Below, piece by piece: positions 8,401 through 15,990 of a stretch of DNA of 27,846 bases. The stretch is from positions 1-27,846 of the forward strand of contig JBHGBF010000043.1 in assembly GCA_041946865.1 (NCBI GenBank), given 5' to 3'. The notes below the pieces were generated by a model. The model had not been told where the DNA came from. It did not search any database and worked only from the letters and a program-made list of their open reading frames with translations. Position numbers and translations under genes: made by a program. Every line of letters starts with the position of its first letter. Position 1 is the first letter of the stretch. Source of the DNA: RPQK01 sp041946865. GTDB lineage: Bacteria > Acidobacteriota > UBA6911 > RPQK01.

Positions 8401-9126
8401 ACGGCCAACCGTGACCAGGATCCGCAGGACGCCTTCAATACCCGCAAGTACGACTACCGTCTGGCCGAGTGGGACCGGCCTCACGTCCTGGTTTTCAACT
8501 ACGTTTACAATCTCCCCAGCCTTACGCGGCATTGGGGAGGGCCCAAGTGGCTCGCCTATATCACCGACGATTATCAGCTGTCGGGCATCACTTCGGTGCA
8601 GAGCGGCGTTCCCATCGATCCGGGCATCTGGTGGCCGCCGGCGATGAGCATCAACGGGACTTACAACGCCTGGTGGACCGGCTGGACGCGCGCCTACGTG
8701 TACCCGACCATCTCCTCCGGTGATGTGAACCGGAAGGTGGGGACGTCCAAATTCAACCCCGATGCGTTCCAAGCACCGCCCATCGGAGTGCCGCCGGCAA
8801 CCGACCGCAGTGCTCTGCGCTCGGGAGGATTGCACAATTGGGATATGTCTCTGTTCAAGAACTTCCCGCTCGGCTCGAATGAAGAGCGTTTTCTCCAATT
8901 GCGGATCGAAGCGTTCAACGTGTTCAACCATCCCAACTTCCGAAACGTGAACCTGAACTGGAGCCTGGATCCCCCGAGCGGAACCTCTCCGGCGAAACTG
9001 ACCTTGCACACTCGCCCGGCCGGGGATAACGCCCCGTACGGCACCTATTTCGGGGAGTACTCGAGTACCTACGGCGGCACCGGCGGCGCGCGCGTCATCC
9101 AACTGGCGGCGAAACTTTACTTCTAA
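5467..9126 (+). CDS. TonB-dependent receptor, Oar-like, with carboxypeptidase-regulatory-like domain
   Basis: A 1219-aa outer-membrane transporter, predicted to import a bulky substrate (peptide, glycan or metal complex) using TonB energy. Residues 1-30 are a signal peptide ending ASLLAQ. A CarboxypepD_reg-like beta domain follows (about 32-115; SGSVFGTVLDPSGGAIPGAT is typical). The plug domain (about 125-260) contains LALNGRNILDFVKVMPGI and FNVNGTRANQHEFTIDGAS. The remainder is a long beta-barrel rich in aromatic and Asn/Gly residues, including YDYRLAEWDRPHVL and an EAFNVFNHPNF segment common to this family, ending in IQLAAKLYF with the terminal Phe expected for BAM recognition. The SD GGGAGG sits 7 nt before the ATG. 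The family is strongly expanded in Acidobacteriota. No dedicated SusD-like partner is adjacent. Confidence 0.93.
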   Translation: MKSIVLSSFGRISLSLALALLLSSASLLAQVTSGSVFGTVLDPSGGAIPGATVKLTDAAAGVDRTVVTNDIGAFVAPNLPPGTYTITVEAPGFKRLEKTKVFLSAADRLNAGNFILEVGEVEDTVTVTAESAGLQIQANSGERSDLITSNQINNLALNGRNILDFVKVMPGIVSEFDGQVAGTGGIDSFNVNGTRANQHEFTIDGASNVDTGNNGGTHVTLNPDAIAEVKVLTSNYQAEFGKAGGGQVAVTTKSGSNEFHGNLRFFHRHEGLNANSWFANQSNTPIAKYRYNYFGYQLGGPVLIPGTAFNKNKDRLFFFWSQEFYRQLVPGGYEQFRVPTALERIGDFSETRDGNGNPLVIYNPETGAPFPGNKIDPAQLSPERRAVFDQVSKILSLYDLPNVTGSYRYNYATQLSYDSPRREEVARLDYQITDNHRIFGRLITNSTEFQSPMQTWNLTCMGQLQYPGGCIAKNPSWNLSLNLVSILSPTLTNEISLGPSVTRSNWEGNRGNTTRGVNGIDLQLLYPVTANENVPDFSFGGNENIAYPWSYLGANPWFQANTTVNFNDNLTKVLGRHTLKTGVFLQRARKDQIAWGNYNGQVSFNHCATSSDPLTCSDNLTGNAYASALLGHFTSLNQSSSRPIGYFRYTNLEFYGQDTWRITPRLTLDYGLRFAWFQPQYDARDQLAIFDPASYEPAKAVRLYMPAVGGGAYDPAQPDIILDGRLVGTIVPGSGDPLNGMRFASGGYFRGGWDDRGLMVQPRLGFAYALTDDGRTVLRGGAGMIHDRIQGNLIFNPVFGNPANVINRSVTNGNLASIPPADTIPVLDGIVGAARSGEVPTVYTFSLGIQRELGWGTTIDVAYVGSLSRHLVTSRNINQIPYETAFSRAAQDPSKYEGGMVPPVEPDLPKAYLDAGYSYSGNLAFDAPFLVPYRGYNAIEYLQFDGTANYNSLQVSVQRRFAERLTFGAAYTFSKMFTTANRDQDPQDAFNTRKYDYRLAEWDRPHVLVFNYVYNLPSLTRHWGGPKWLAYITDDYQLSGITSVQSGVPIDPGIWWPPAMSINGTYNAWWTGWTRAYVYPTISSGDVNRKVGTSKFNPDAFQAPPIGVPPATDRSALRSGGLHNWDMSLFKNFPLGSNEERFLQLRIEAFNVFNHPNFRNVNLNWSLDPPSGTSPAKLTLHTRPAGDNAPYGTYFGEYSSTYGGTGGARVIQLAAKLYF

Positions 9127-9189
9127 CGGGGAGCAGGGGTACCCACCACGTTTTCGGCCCAACCCGCCGAGACACTCGGCAAGAGTCCC

Positions 9190-9212
9190 GGCGGGCACGG
9201 CCGCCCCTTTTT
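9190..9212 (+). terminator. Probable intrinsic terminator of the TonB-dependent receptor
   Basis: GGCGG (9190-9194) pairs with CCGCC (9201-9205) around a 6-nt loop and is followed by CC and five T. It lies 64 nt downstream of the receptor stop. The stem is short but GC-only. Confidence 0.5.
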
Positions 9213-9319
9213 GCGAACCACTCAAGACGGCATCGGGCAGACGTAGGCGTGACTGGGCGCCCCGGGCTGGTTCCTCCAGCGATTGACCTGCGCGACGAGG
9301 AGCATTGTCTTCGGCAGAC

Positions 9320-9453
9320 CGGGCTGAGAGCCCGACGCTCGTGAGGTGGAGGTGGTGTCCGGGGACCGCCTTCGGCGCGGAGGTGTCGCGAACCTCCGAA
9401 GCGAAGACTGAGCATTTTTGCTTGAAGACTCGTCTATTATCCGTTATCAAGCA
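9320..9453. other. Hairpin-rich intergenic segment, possible structured RNA or regulatory region
   Basis: Three perfect stems occur in about 130 nt without a gene. CGGGCT/AGCCCG at 9320-9334 has a 3-nt loop. CGGAGGT/ACCTCCG at 9378-9398 has a 7-nt loop. TGCTTGA/TCAAGCA at 9419-9453 has a 21-nt loop. A competing pairing, CTTCGG (9370-9375) with CCGAAG (9396-9401), would be mutually exclusive with the second stem. A run of five T lies at 9414-9418. I do not recognise a known riboswitch or sRNA. In GC-rich DNA some stems arise by chance, so this is only a candidate. Confidence 0.3.
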
Positions 9454-9480
9454 GAATGACGCCACGAAGTAATAGTCAGG

Positions 9481-9499
9481 CGGTAATCGGTAATCGGTT
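9481..9499. promoter_or_regulatory. CGGTAAT heptamer direct repeat upstream of hicA
   Basis: CGGTAAT occurs twice back to back (9481-9487, 9488-9494), followed by a partial third copy CGGTT. It ends 28 nt before the hicA ATG. HicAB operons are commonly autoregulated by HicB, so this could be part of an operator. A -10-like TAAGAT (9513-9518) lies 9 nt before the ATG. Confidence 0.25.
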
Positions 9500-9527
9500 C
9501 AGGGCCGAGGGCTAAGATCGCCGTCCA

Positions 9528-9716
9528 ATGAAAGTTCGAGAGATAATAGAGATCATCGAACGAGACGGGTGGTATCTGCTCCGAACACGGGGTAGCCATC
9601 GACAGTACAAGCACCCGACCAAGAAGGGGTTAGTCACTGTTGCCGGCAAGCCCGGCGACGATCTTGGCGCAGGAACTCAGAACAGCATTTTGAAACAGGC
9701 AGGTCTGAAAAGATGA
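9528..9716 (+). CDS. hicA: HicA-type toxin (mRNA interferase)
   Basis: A 62-aa protein with the compact double-stranded-RNA-binding-like HicA fold, predicted to cleave mRNA independently of the ribosome. It begins MKVREIIEIIERDGWYLLRT. The conserved motif RGSHRQYKHP carries the predicted catalytic His24. The tail GTQNSILKQAGL is the usual HicA C-terminal helix. Its length is normal for the family. The stop overlaps the next start in an ATGA (9713-9716), so toxin and antitoxin are translationally coupled. No Shine-Dalgarno is seen; a TAAGAT box 9 nt before the ATG suggests a very short or absent leader. It appears intact, although the surrounding DNA is debris-like, consistent with a mobile or accessory module. 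Confidence 0.92.
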   Translation: MKVREIIEIIERDGWYLLRTRGSHRQYKHPTKKGLVTVAGKPGDDLGAGTQNSILKQAGLKR

Positions 9717-9928
9717 GACAGTATTTGGTTGTCGTCGAGGAGACTGAAACTGGATATTCGGCCTACTACCCTGATGTTCCCGGCTGTGTCGCGACTGGAT
9801 CAACTCGAGAAGAAGTCGAGAGGAACATTCGGGAGGCCCTCGAGTTTCACTTTGAAGGGCTTCGAGAAGAAGGCTATTCCCTGCCCGAGCCGAAGAGCTA
9901 CTCCAGCTACGTCAGGTTCCCTGCCTGA
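9713..9928 (+). CDS. hicB: HicB-type antitoxin
   Basis: A 71-aa HicB-family antitoxin that would bind and inactivate the upstream HicA. The partial RNase-H-like fold is recognisable from QYLVVVEETETGYSAYYPDV, followed by PGCVATGSTREEVERNIREA. These are the core signatures of the family. It ends PKSYSSYVRFPA, so it is a short form without an obvious C-terminal HTH or ribbon-helix-helix DNA-binding domain. If transcription is autoregulated, DNA binding would have to come from the toxin-antitoxin complex or another factor. The start codon overlaps the hicA stop (ATGA). Confidence 0.9.
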   Translation: MRQYLVVVEETETGYSAYYPDVPGCVATGSTREEVERNIREALEFHFEGLREEGYSLPEPKSYSSYVRFPA

Positions 9929-9930
9929 TA

Positions 9931-10035
9931 AGACAAGCGCGAAACCGCGCCGGGTGCCACGGGGCATGGATCGAAGCGAATTGGGAGAACCTCAAGGCGG
10001 GGCGGCCGATCGACCGGATTCCGCCGTTGGAGTAA
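9931..10035 (+). pseudogene. Possible C-terminal remnant of a lost gene after hicB
   Basis: In a frame different from hicB, the DNA encodes GAWIEANWENLKAGRPIDRI, then PPLE and a TAA at 10033-10035. It reads like a genuine protein C-terminus, but there is no start and the frame runs back into hicB. I do not recognise the family. The rest of the gap (10036-10309) shows no convincing gene; an ATG frame at 10136 has unlikely composition and runs into the glycosidase gene. Confidence 0.25.
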
Positions 10036-10309
10036 CAGGGATGGACTTTCGGCTGCGTATTCAATGAACCGTCGTATGACGGTGGCTCTCAGCGAGCATT
10101 ATCACTAACGCCAGGGAGGAGACCGGCCACTACAGATGCTTGTCCCAGCGGCATCTGACCTGATGCTGCCGGACGCAGGACGAGCATTAGGCTCTCCGGC
10201 CTCCGTGGAAATCCAGGTAGCTAGCTTCTTTCGGCAGAAATGCGTCCCCGAAGAGGGCGCTTTTAGGGCTGACACGGCGTTTCAATTATTTAGCCGCATA
10301 CGCCTCAGC

Positions 10310-10315
10310 TATAAT
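10310..10315 (+). promoter_or_regulatory. Consensus -10 TATAAT 7 nt before the glycosidase ATG
   Basis: A perfect TATAAT ends 7 nt before the ATG at 10323, and no Shine-Dalgarno lies between them. The predicted transcription start falls at or beside the A of the ATG, suggesting a leaderless mRNA. The -35 region is poor. Confidence 0.5.
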
Positions 10316-10322
10316 CCTGGCC

Positions 10323-11939
10323 ATGCGTCTCTTGACCGCTCTCTTGCTGACCGTTACCGCCGCCGGTACCGTCACCGGGCAGTCGTGGAAGCCGGCGCAT
10401 AGCGCTAATCCCTTACCCCACTTCGAAAGCCTGAAAGGAAAACGAGTTTTCTTTGCGGACGGAAATCCATTCACCGTACTCGCCGTAGAAACTCAATGGG
10501 AGAAGCTGCTTTACGGCCGTTACGCGGAAACGATGCGCGTCTACGATTACCTGTATCCCGCGGCGGAGGCGATGGGGCTCAACGCGCTCAAGGTTCCCGT
10601 CAAGTGGTCGATGGTCGAGCCGGCTGAGGGTACCTACGACTTTTCCTACGTCGATCACGTCGTGGCCATGGCAAGACAGTACCAACTGAGACTCGTGCTC
10701 GGGTGGTTCGGGCACTATGCGAGCGGCAGCGGCACCATATACAGAGACATGAGCGGCAACGTTTTCGCCCCGATGTATATCATTCAGGACACCCGCCGTT
10801 TCCCGCGTGCTGTCGATAAAGAGGGCAGACCGCATCACGATGCCGTATCGTACGATTACCCCGCCGTCGTCGAGCGCGAGGTGGCCGCTTTTCAAGCCTT
10901 CTTGGAACACCTCCGGCAGATCGACAGCCGCAGGACCGTCCTGATGATCCAGGTGGAGAATGAGATCTGCGTCTTCGGGGCCGGAGCCGCCTACGACCAG
11001 CGCAAGAACCCCAGCGTCTGGCGGGATCATTCCGAGGCTTCCAACGCGAGGTACGCCCAGAAACGACCTCTTGACGATCTCCGGTTCTCCGCCTGGAACC
11101 TGGCGTCCCAGTGGCTGCGGCCCCTGATGGAAGCGGGGACGAGGACCTATCCGCTCCCCCTTTTCGTGAACTTCGTGGGCGGAAGCCTGGCGCCCGGCCT
11201 GTTGGGCGGATCACCGGGGGAAGACGTTGCCACTTACCTCGACACCCTGCCGGACCTCGCCTTCGTGGGGGTCAATCATTACCCCACGTGGGGCGATGAA
11301 ACGCCGGCGCCTGTGACCATCTCGGCCTCCTCATTGCGGCGGACACTGGACCGGTACCGCATCGGGCGAAATATTCCGACCGTGACCGAGACGAACAGCG
11401 ACAACAACTCTTTAGCGCCCCGCTTGCTTTTCATTTCAGTCGGCGAGTACGGATCGCCGCTGTTCTCGCCCTGGGCAATGGAAACTTCCTGCCCGACTCC
11501 CGGAGAACCGTATGTCCAGGAGGACGGTCAACTGGCCAACGGCGCCTTTGCGTTGCGGGAAGCGTGCACGGCGATTCGGTGCGGCGGTCCTGCGGTCGCT
11601 GAATTCGGCGGAACCGAGCGGGCACGCGTGTTCCTGGCCGAAATGCCGGGACAGCGGTTCAGGGAAACCAAGGACGTCGACGGCATCAGCGTAACGGTCG
11701 CGGGTGTAAACGATGGACAGGCCATGGCCATCCGGCCTGCCGACCGCGAGATGTTGATTCTCGGCTTTCGCTGCAAGGTGATCGTCGAGACCGGGGCCGA
11801 AAACGAATCCCTAAAGGTGGAGAGAGGGACCTGGACAGGCGATCATTGGACGGCAAAGGGGAACGTGAACGCTTCGGTGAGCGGCGGCAAAGTCGAGTTC
11901 CGCCTGACCGACCCGCAAGCGGTTCGAATCTCCTGGTAG
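10323..11939 (+). CDS. Secreted clan GH-A glycoside hydrolase, beta-galactosidase-like (DUF5597-type)
   Basis: A 538-aa predicted exported retaining glycosidase. Residues 1-20 form a signal peptide (MRLLTALLLTVTAAGTVTGQ). The TIM-barrel N-terminal part resembles GH35/GH42-like beta-galactosidases: ALKVPVKWSMVEPAEGTYDF is the typical early barrel strand-helix. MIQVENEI places the likely acid/base at Glu214 after the conserved Asn. TVTETNSDNN places a likely nucleophile at Glu356. FSPWAME (382-388) and the beta-rich tail fit the DUF5597 C-terminal domain that often follows this barrel. The substrate cannot be fixed from sequence; galactosides or pectin/arabinogalactan side chains are possible. 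It stands alone, with no transporter or regulator adjacent, and is preceded by a leaderless-type promoter. Confidence 0.78.
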   Translation: MRLLTALLLTVTAAGTVTGQSWKPAHSANPLPHFESLKGKRVFFADGNPFTVLAVETQWEKLLYGRYAETMRVYDYLYPAAEAMGLNALKVPVKWSMVEPAEGTYDFSYVDHVVAMARQYQLRLVLGWFGHYASGSGTIYRDMSGNVFAPMYIIQDTRRFPRAVDKEGRPHHDAVSYDYPAVVEREVAAFQAFLEHLRQIDSRRTVLMIQVENEICVFGAGAAYDQRKNPSVWRDHSEASNARYAQKRPLDDLRFSAWNLASQWLRPLMEAGTRTYPLPLFVNFVGGSLAPGLLGGSPGEDVATYLDTLPDLAFVGVNHYPTWGDETPAPVTISASSLRRTLDRYRIGRNIPTVTETNSDNNSLAPRLLFISVGEYGSPLFSPWAMETSCPTPGEPYVQEDGQLANGAFALREACTAIRCGGPAVAEFGGTERARVFLAEMPGQRFRETKDVDGISVTVAGVNDGQAMAIRPADREMLILGFRCKVIVETGAENESLKVERGTWTGDHWTAKGNVNASVSGGKVEFRLTDPQAVRISW

Positions 11940-11997
11940 TGAAGGCGGGAAACGGGCATGTTCATCAAGCGAAGGACGAGGACGAAACTGGGTCCTG

Positions 11998-12228
11998 CTA
12001 GACGGCCTCCACGGCGTTCACGTACCGTTCCACCTGAGAGGCAACATCCTCCGCGTCCAAATCAGGCGCGTCAACGTCGCCATATGCAACGGCCTTCCGC
12101 GCTTCGTTCAGGTCGCGAAGCAACCGCTCAACCGGGGGAAGGCCATGATGTTTATGTAGATCGGCTGCGAGTTCGACCTTTTCGTAGTGTTTTCTCGAAG
12201 TTCTGAGCCGACTTGGATTGCAGCCGCT
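11998..12228 (-). pseudogene. HEPN-like protein C-terminal remnant
   Basis: On the minus strand a 76-codon frame runs from just after a TGA (12229-12231) to a TAG (11998-12000), with no ATG, GTG or good TTG start. The translation contains RKHYEKVELAADLHKHHGLP, then PVERLLRDLNEARKAVAYGD and VASQVERYVNAVEAV. The highly charged helical pattern and the LNEARKAVAYGD segment resemble the C-terminal helices of HEPN-type proteins, often partners of minimal nucleotidyltransferases in toxin-antitoxin modules. That assignment is from memory of the family and is tentative. The missing N-terminus indicates a pseudogene or a recombination remnant. Confidence 0.4.
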
Positions 12229-12240
12229 TCAACGGTCGCT

Positions 12241-12372
12241 TCAAGACAATAGATTCGTTTGATACGTGCCGTTACTGTGCTTCAACTCGAGATGCAGATC
12301 ATATGTGCCCTCGGCCGTCCCTGTGACTCGCGGGCTGTATTCACTGTCCGGGTGGACGTACGTCAAGTTCGG
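12241..12372 (-). pseudogene. Possible frameshifted remnant upstream of the HEPN-like fragment
   Basis: A minus-strand frame ending in a TGA at 12243-12241 encodes YVHPDSEYSPRVTGTAEGTY followed by DLHLELKHSNGTYQTNLLS. An adjacent frame from about 12440 to 12341 encodes DAEPASDLVSELEPVTEL. Joined by one frameshift near 12360 they would make a continuous acidic-then-beta segment ending 12 nt before the HEPN-like frame. I do not recognise the protein. It may be the upstream partner of a decayed two-gene module, or chance. Confidence 0.2.
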
Positions 12373-12442
12373 TCACCGGCTCCAACTCGGAGACTAAGTC
12401 GGATGCCGGCTCTGCGTCCTGAATGGGACGGCCCCGGCTACG

Positions 12443-13783
12443 CTAACTCGTTTTCAGTGCCTTGACCGGATCAATGCGGGCCGCACGGTTGGCGGGAACC
12501 AATCCGGACACGATGCTGAAAGCCAGGGCGAAACCGACAACGCCGGCCAGCAGCCACGCCGGATAGGCAAAGAAGTCCGGAACCTCGGCGACGTTGTGCT
12601 TCGCGAAATAGTGCGCGATGATCGCCTGGGCCATGCGGGTCAACAGCCAGCCGGTAACCAGCCCCAGGAGGCTGCCGGCCAGCCCGATCAAGGCCGCTTC
12701 GAAGAGGAAGATCCGGCGGATGTCTCCGTTTGTCCCTCCGATCGCTTTCATTGTGCCAATCATCTGAGTACGTTCCAGCACCGACATGATGAGCACGTTG
12801 GCAATTCCCAGCGACGCAACGACCAAAGCGACCGTCCCCAGGGCCGAGAGGATGGTCTCGAAAATCAGGAACGCTTGCTTCACCTTGTCCATCTCGTCAA
12901 CCAGCGAAAAGGTGCTCGCGCCCCAGTCCTCGACTGTCTTTCGCACTTTTTCCAGGCGGCTCGAATCCTTCACCCTGACGTCAATGACCGTGTACTCTCG
13001 CTCCCGGGATTCCAGCCCGCCTCGAAGCGCCGTCAAGGAAGCGGCGCTTGCCGGATTCCGGCGCCAGAGCGTTCGCGCGAAGTCCAACGAGACCACCGTC
13101 CCGGAGTAAAACGTGCCTCCCCGCGTTGCCGGCAGCCGTGGTAACACCCCCACGACCTGCACTTTCCGCGTGATGGTCTCGATCGGCAACTCGTCCTGGC
13201 CCGATATGGGACGCAGTTGGTCGGTCTTCAGATCGATCGTCCAGCCGATGGCCTGATCCGCCTGCTTGAAACCCAGCATCTCCGCCACTCCTCGCGACAA
13301 CACGATCTCGGGCGCTTCCCGGCTGCTGAGGAAGCGCCCCGCCGTGATCTTCGAATAAGGAGGAGTGGCCTTCATCTCGGGGATGGCGCCGCGAATCCAG
13401 CCGAGGTATCTGCGGTCTCCGTTTTGCAGCTCAACGGGAAGACGGATCTCGGGTTGAACGCTTTCCACATCCTCCAGCCGTGAAACCCGGTCGACGAGGC
13501 TGTCGGTCAGGGGAATACGTTTCGCTCTCTCCCGGCCAGCCGGTCTTTCCTCACGCAGCCTGCTCAGATACTGACTTTGCTCAGGGCCCAGCACTCGAAA
13601 GCTGCGCAAGAGATCCCGCATCTGGAAATTCTCGATCGTTTCGCGGCGCAGTCCGGCGCCGAAGCTCACCATGGCGAACAGTGTCGCTATGGCGATCGTG
13701 ACTCCCAGGCAGGTCAGGACAAAACGCAGCTTCGCCTGCCGGAGGTTATCAAGGGCGATTCGGAAGGTATCAAGCCATGACAT
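12443..13783 (-). CDS. ABC transporter permease, MacB/LolC-FtsX family
   Basis: A 446-aa inner-membrane permease of the type VII (MacB/FtsX) ABC superfamily. It has one N-terminal transmembrane helix (LTCLGVTIAIATLFAMVSFG), a periplasmic core domain of about 240 residues (MacB_PCD-like), and a C-terminal FtsX domain with three helices. The latter includes VASLGIANVLIMSVLERTQM and GTMKAIGGTNGDIRRIFLFE, the coupling region. It ends RAARIDPVKALKTS, a hallmark ending (DPxxAL). The ATG at 13783 is chosen because MSWLDTFRIAL is the usual family start. An in-frame TTG at 13789 lies 11 nt from AGGGAG (13806-13801) and is an alternative. It is downstream of its ATPase with a 42-nt gap. No HlyD-like adaptor is adjacent, so MacA-dependent export is not supported; mechanotransmission or lipoprotein extrusion are family options. 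Confidence 0.88.
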   Translation of the reverse strand: MSWLDTFRIALDNLRQAKLRFVLTCLGVTIAIATLFAMVSFGAGLRRETIENFQMRDLLRSFRVLGPEQSQYLSRLREERPAGRERAKRIPLTDSLVDRVSRLEDVESVQPEIRLPVELQNGDRRYLGWIRGAIPEMKATPPYSKITAGRFLSSREAPEIVLSRGVAEMLGFKQADQAIGWTIDLKTDQLRPISGQDELPIETITRKVQVVGVLPRLPATRGGTFYSGTVVSLDFARTLWRRNPASAASLTALRGGLESREREYTVIDVRVKDSSRLEKVRKTVEDWGASTFSLVDEMDKVKQAFLIFETILSALGTVALVVASLGIANVLIMSVLERTQMIGTMKAIGGTNGDIRRIFLFEAALIGLAGSLLGLVTGWLLTRMAQAIIAHYFAKHNVAEVPDFFAYPAWLLAGVVGFALAFSIVSGLVPANRAARIDPVKALKTS

Positions 13784-13825
13784 AAGCAATTACTGACCAG
13801 CTCCCTGTACCTGCCATAAAGCGGT

Positions 13826-14531
<706 letters not shown>

Positions 14532-14533
<2 letters not shown>

Positions 14534-15359
14534 GACCGTTTTACTCCTCGTGATTTCGGCCTTTTTATTTTCCCATAACGCCGGCGTACGAACCTACCGC
14601 GATCTCCGCTATTTCAGCGGCCCGAATGCGCATCCCACCAAACATTTGCTCGATCTCTATCTGCCCCGGCAAGAGAGCGGTTTTCCCCTGCTGGTCTTTG
14701 TTCACGGGGGAGCATGGACCCGGGGCGACAAGGCCGCCTATGCCGGCGCATACGAATACCTGGGCGCCGCGGTCGCGGGGCAGGAGGTCGGGGTTGCGGT
14801 CATCAACTACCGTCTTTCCCCGGAAGTCACCCACCCGGAGCATGTCCGGGACGTGGCGCGTGCTGTCGCCTGGCTCTACCGGAACTCGGGCCAATACGGC
14901 TGGTCTCCCGGCCGCATTTATCTGGTCGGTCATTCGGCGGGCGCTCACCTGGCCGCCCTCCTCGCTGTCGATCCCTCGTATCTGCAAGCCGTGGGGCTCA
15001 AACCCGAAATCATCAAGGGGGTCGTCGCCATCAGCGGCGTCTACGACCTGACCCTGGGAGGGGTCACGGCCAAGATGCTTTATGAGCCCGTCTTCGGCTC
15101 GGATCCCCGGATTCTGGCACAGGCTTCCCCGGCCCTGCAGTTGAGCAGGAAAAGCCCGCCTTTTTTGGTTCTTTACGCCCAGAACGACTATCCCTCGCTC
15201 GACGTGCAGGCCCGGCGTTTTCAGAGGGCGCTCAAAGAGGCCGGGATCCAGGTGCAAGCGGCCATGATCCATGGGCGCGATCATGTCAGCATCATCAGCG
15301 GGCTGGCGCGCAACGGCGATCCCGTGCGCAAGATGGTCCTCGAATTCACCAGGCCGTAG
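14532..15359 (+). CDS. Secreted alpha/beta hydrolase (BD-FAE / formamidase-like esterase)
   Basis: A 275-aa serine hydrolase of the alpha/beta fold. A short hydrophobic N-terminus (MTVLLLVISAFLFS) looks like a signal peptide or anchor. DLYLPRQESGFPLLVFVHGG leads into the oxyanion-hole motif HGGAW (58-62). The nucleophile elbow is GHSAG with Ser135. A likely acid is Asp219 (YAQND) and the base is His251 (HGRDH). The arrangement matches carboxylesterase/kynurenine-formamidase-like enzymes (BD-FAE group), with normal length. The natural ester or amide is unknown. The ATG overlaps the divergent ABC ATPase ATG. It is convergent with the carbonic anhydrase gene, 56 nt apart. No SD is present. Confidence 0.85.
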
Positions 15360-15415
15360 ATAGACCTTCTCGCCTCGTAAGGATTAACCCCTAGGCGGCT
15401 GCAACTCCGGTACGA

Positions 15416-15931
15416 TCAGCGCGACACCGTCTCGGCGGCGTGGACTTCCTGGAGTTTCCCGCTCTTCACGTCGTAGATGAAACCCCGGACCGGTATGCCG
15501 GCCAGCCACGGATGCGACTTGATGGTCTGAATCTGCTCCCGGACGTTTGCTTCCAGATTGGTGAAAGCATGAAAGTGCTCGGGCATGGGGGCCCTTTTTC
15601 CGGTTTCCTTCGCCAGCCGGGTTTTCAACTCCTCGTCGTGGAAGGTCAGCATTCCGCAGTCGGTGTGATTGATGATCATGATCTCGCGCGTACCCAGCAG
15701 ATGATGCGAGATGATCAGGGAGCGAAGGGCGTCCTCGGTCGCCAACCCTCCCGCGTTGCGGATGACATGCGCGTCTCCCGTTTTCAGGCCCAGGATCTGT
15801 TCGATCGTCAGGCGGGCGTCCATACAGGCGAGGACAGCCAGGTGGCGGGCGGGCGGCATCGCCAGGCTGGCGAGGCTAAACCCACGAGCGTACTCGACGT
15901 TCGCGTTCAGAGTCGTGTCAATGATACTCAC
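15416..15931 (-). CDS. Beta-class carbonic anhydrase
   Basis: A 171-aa cytoplasmic zinc enzyme interconverting CO2 and bicarbonate. The zinc-site motifs of the beta class are intact: CMDAR with Cys36, Asp38 and Arg40, then HTDCG with His89 and Cys92. The Asp38-Arg40 dyad is the usual gatekeeper pair. The glycine-rich RNAGG follows at 58-62. It belongs to the short type seen in mycobacterial and many soil bacterial enzymes. The start is a GTG (15931-15929), chosen because a perfect AAGGAGG (15944-15938) lies 6 nt upstream; there is no suitable ATG. It is convergent with the hydrolase, and its upstream region abuts a palindromic repeat cluster. Confidence 0.95.
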   Translation of the reverse strand: MSIIDTTLNANVEYARGFSLASLAMPPARHLAVLACMDARLTIEQILGLKTGDAHVIRNAGGLATEDALRSLIISHHLLGTREIMIINHTDCGMLTFHDEELKTRLAKETGKRAPMPEHFHAFTNLEANVREQIQTIKSHPWLAGIPVRGFIYDVKSGKLQEVHAAETVSR

Positions 15932-15990
15932 GATGGTCCTCCTTATTTAGACGCTAGGTCCGAAATCTGAGAATTTACCTCTGAGAAGCT

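Noticed and set aside
7678..9465. Minus-strand 595-codon open frame
   Set aside because: It lies antisense to the TonB receptor barrel, is rich in Arg/Gly/His as expected for an antisense shadow in GC-rich DNA, and has no domain. The plus-strand frame is a clear family member.
10136..10402. Plus-strand 88-codon frame before the glycosidase
   Set aside because: It overlaps the glycosidase signal peptide in another frame, has an Arg-rich implausible tail and no SD.
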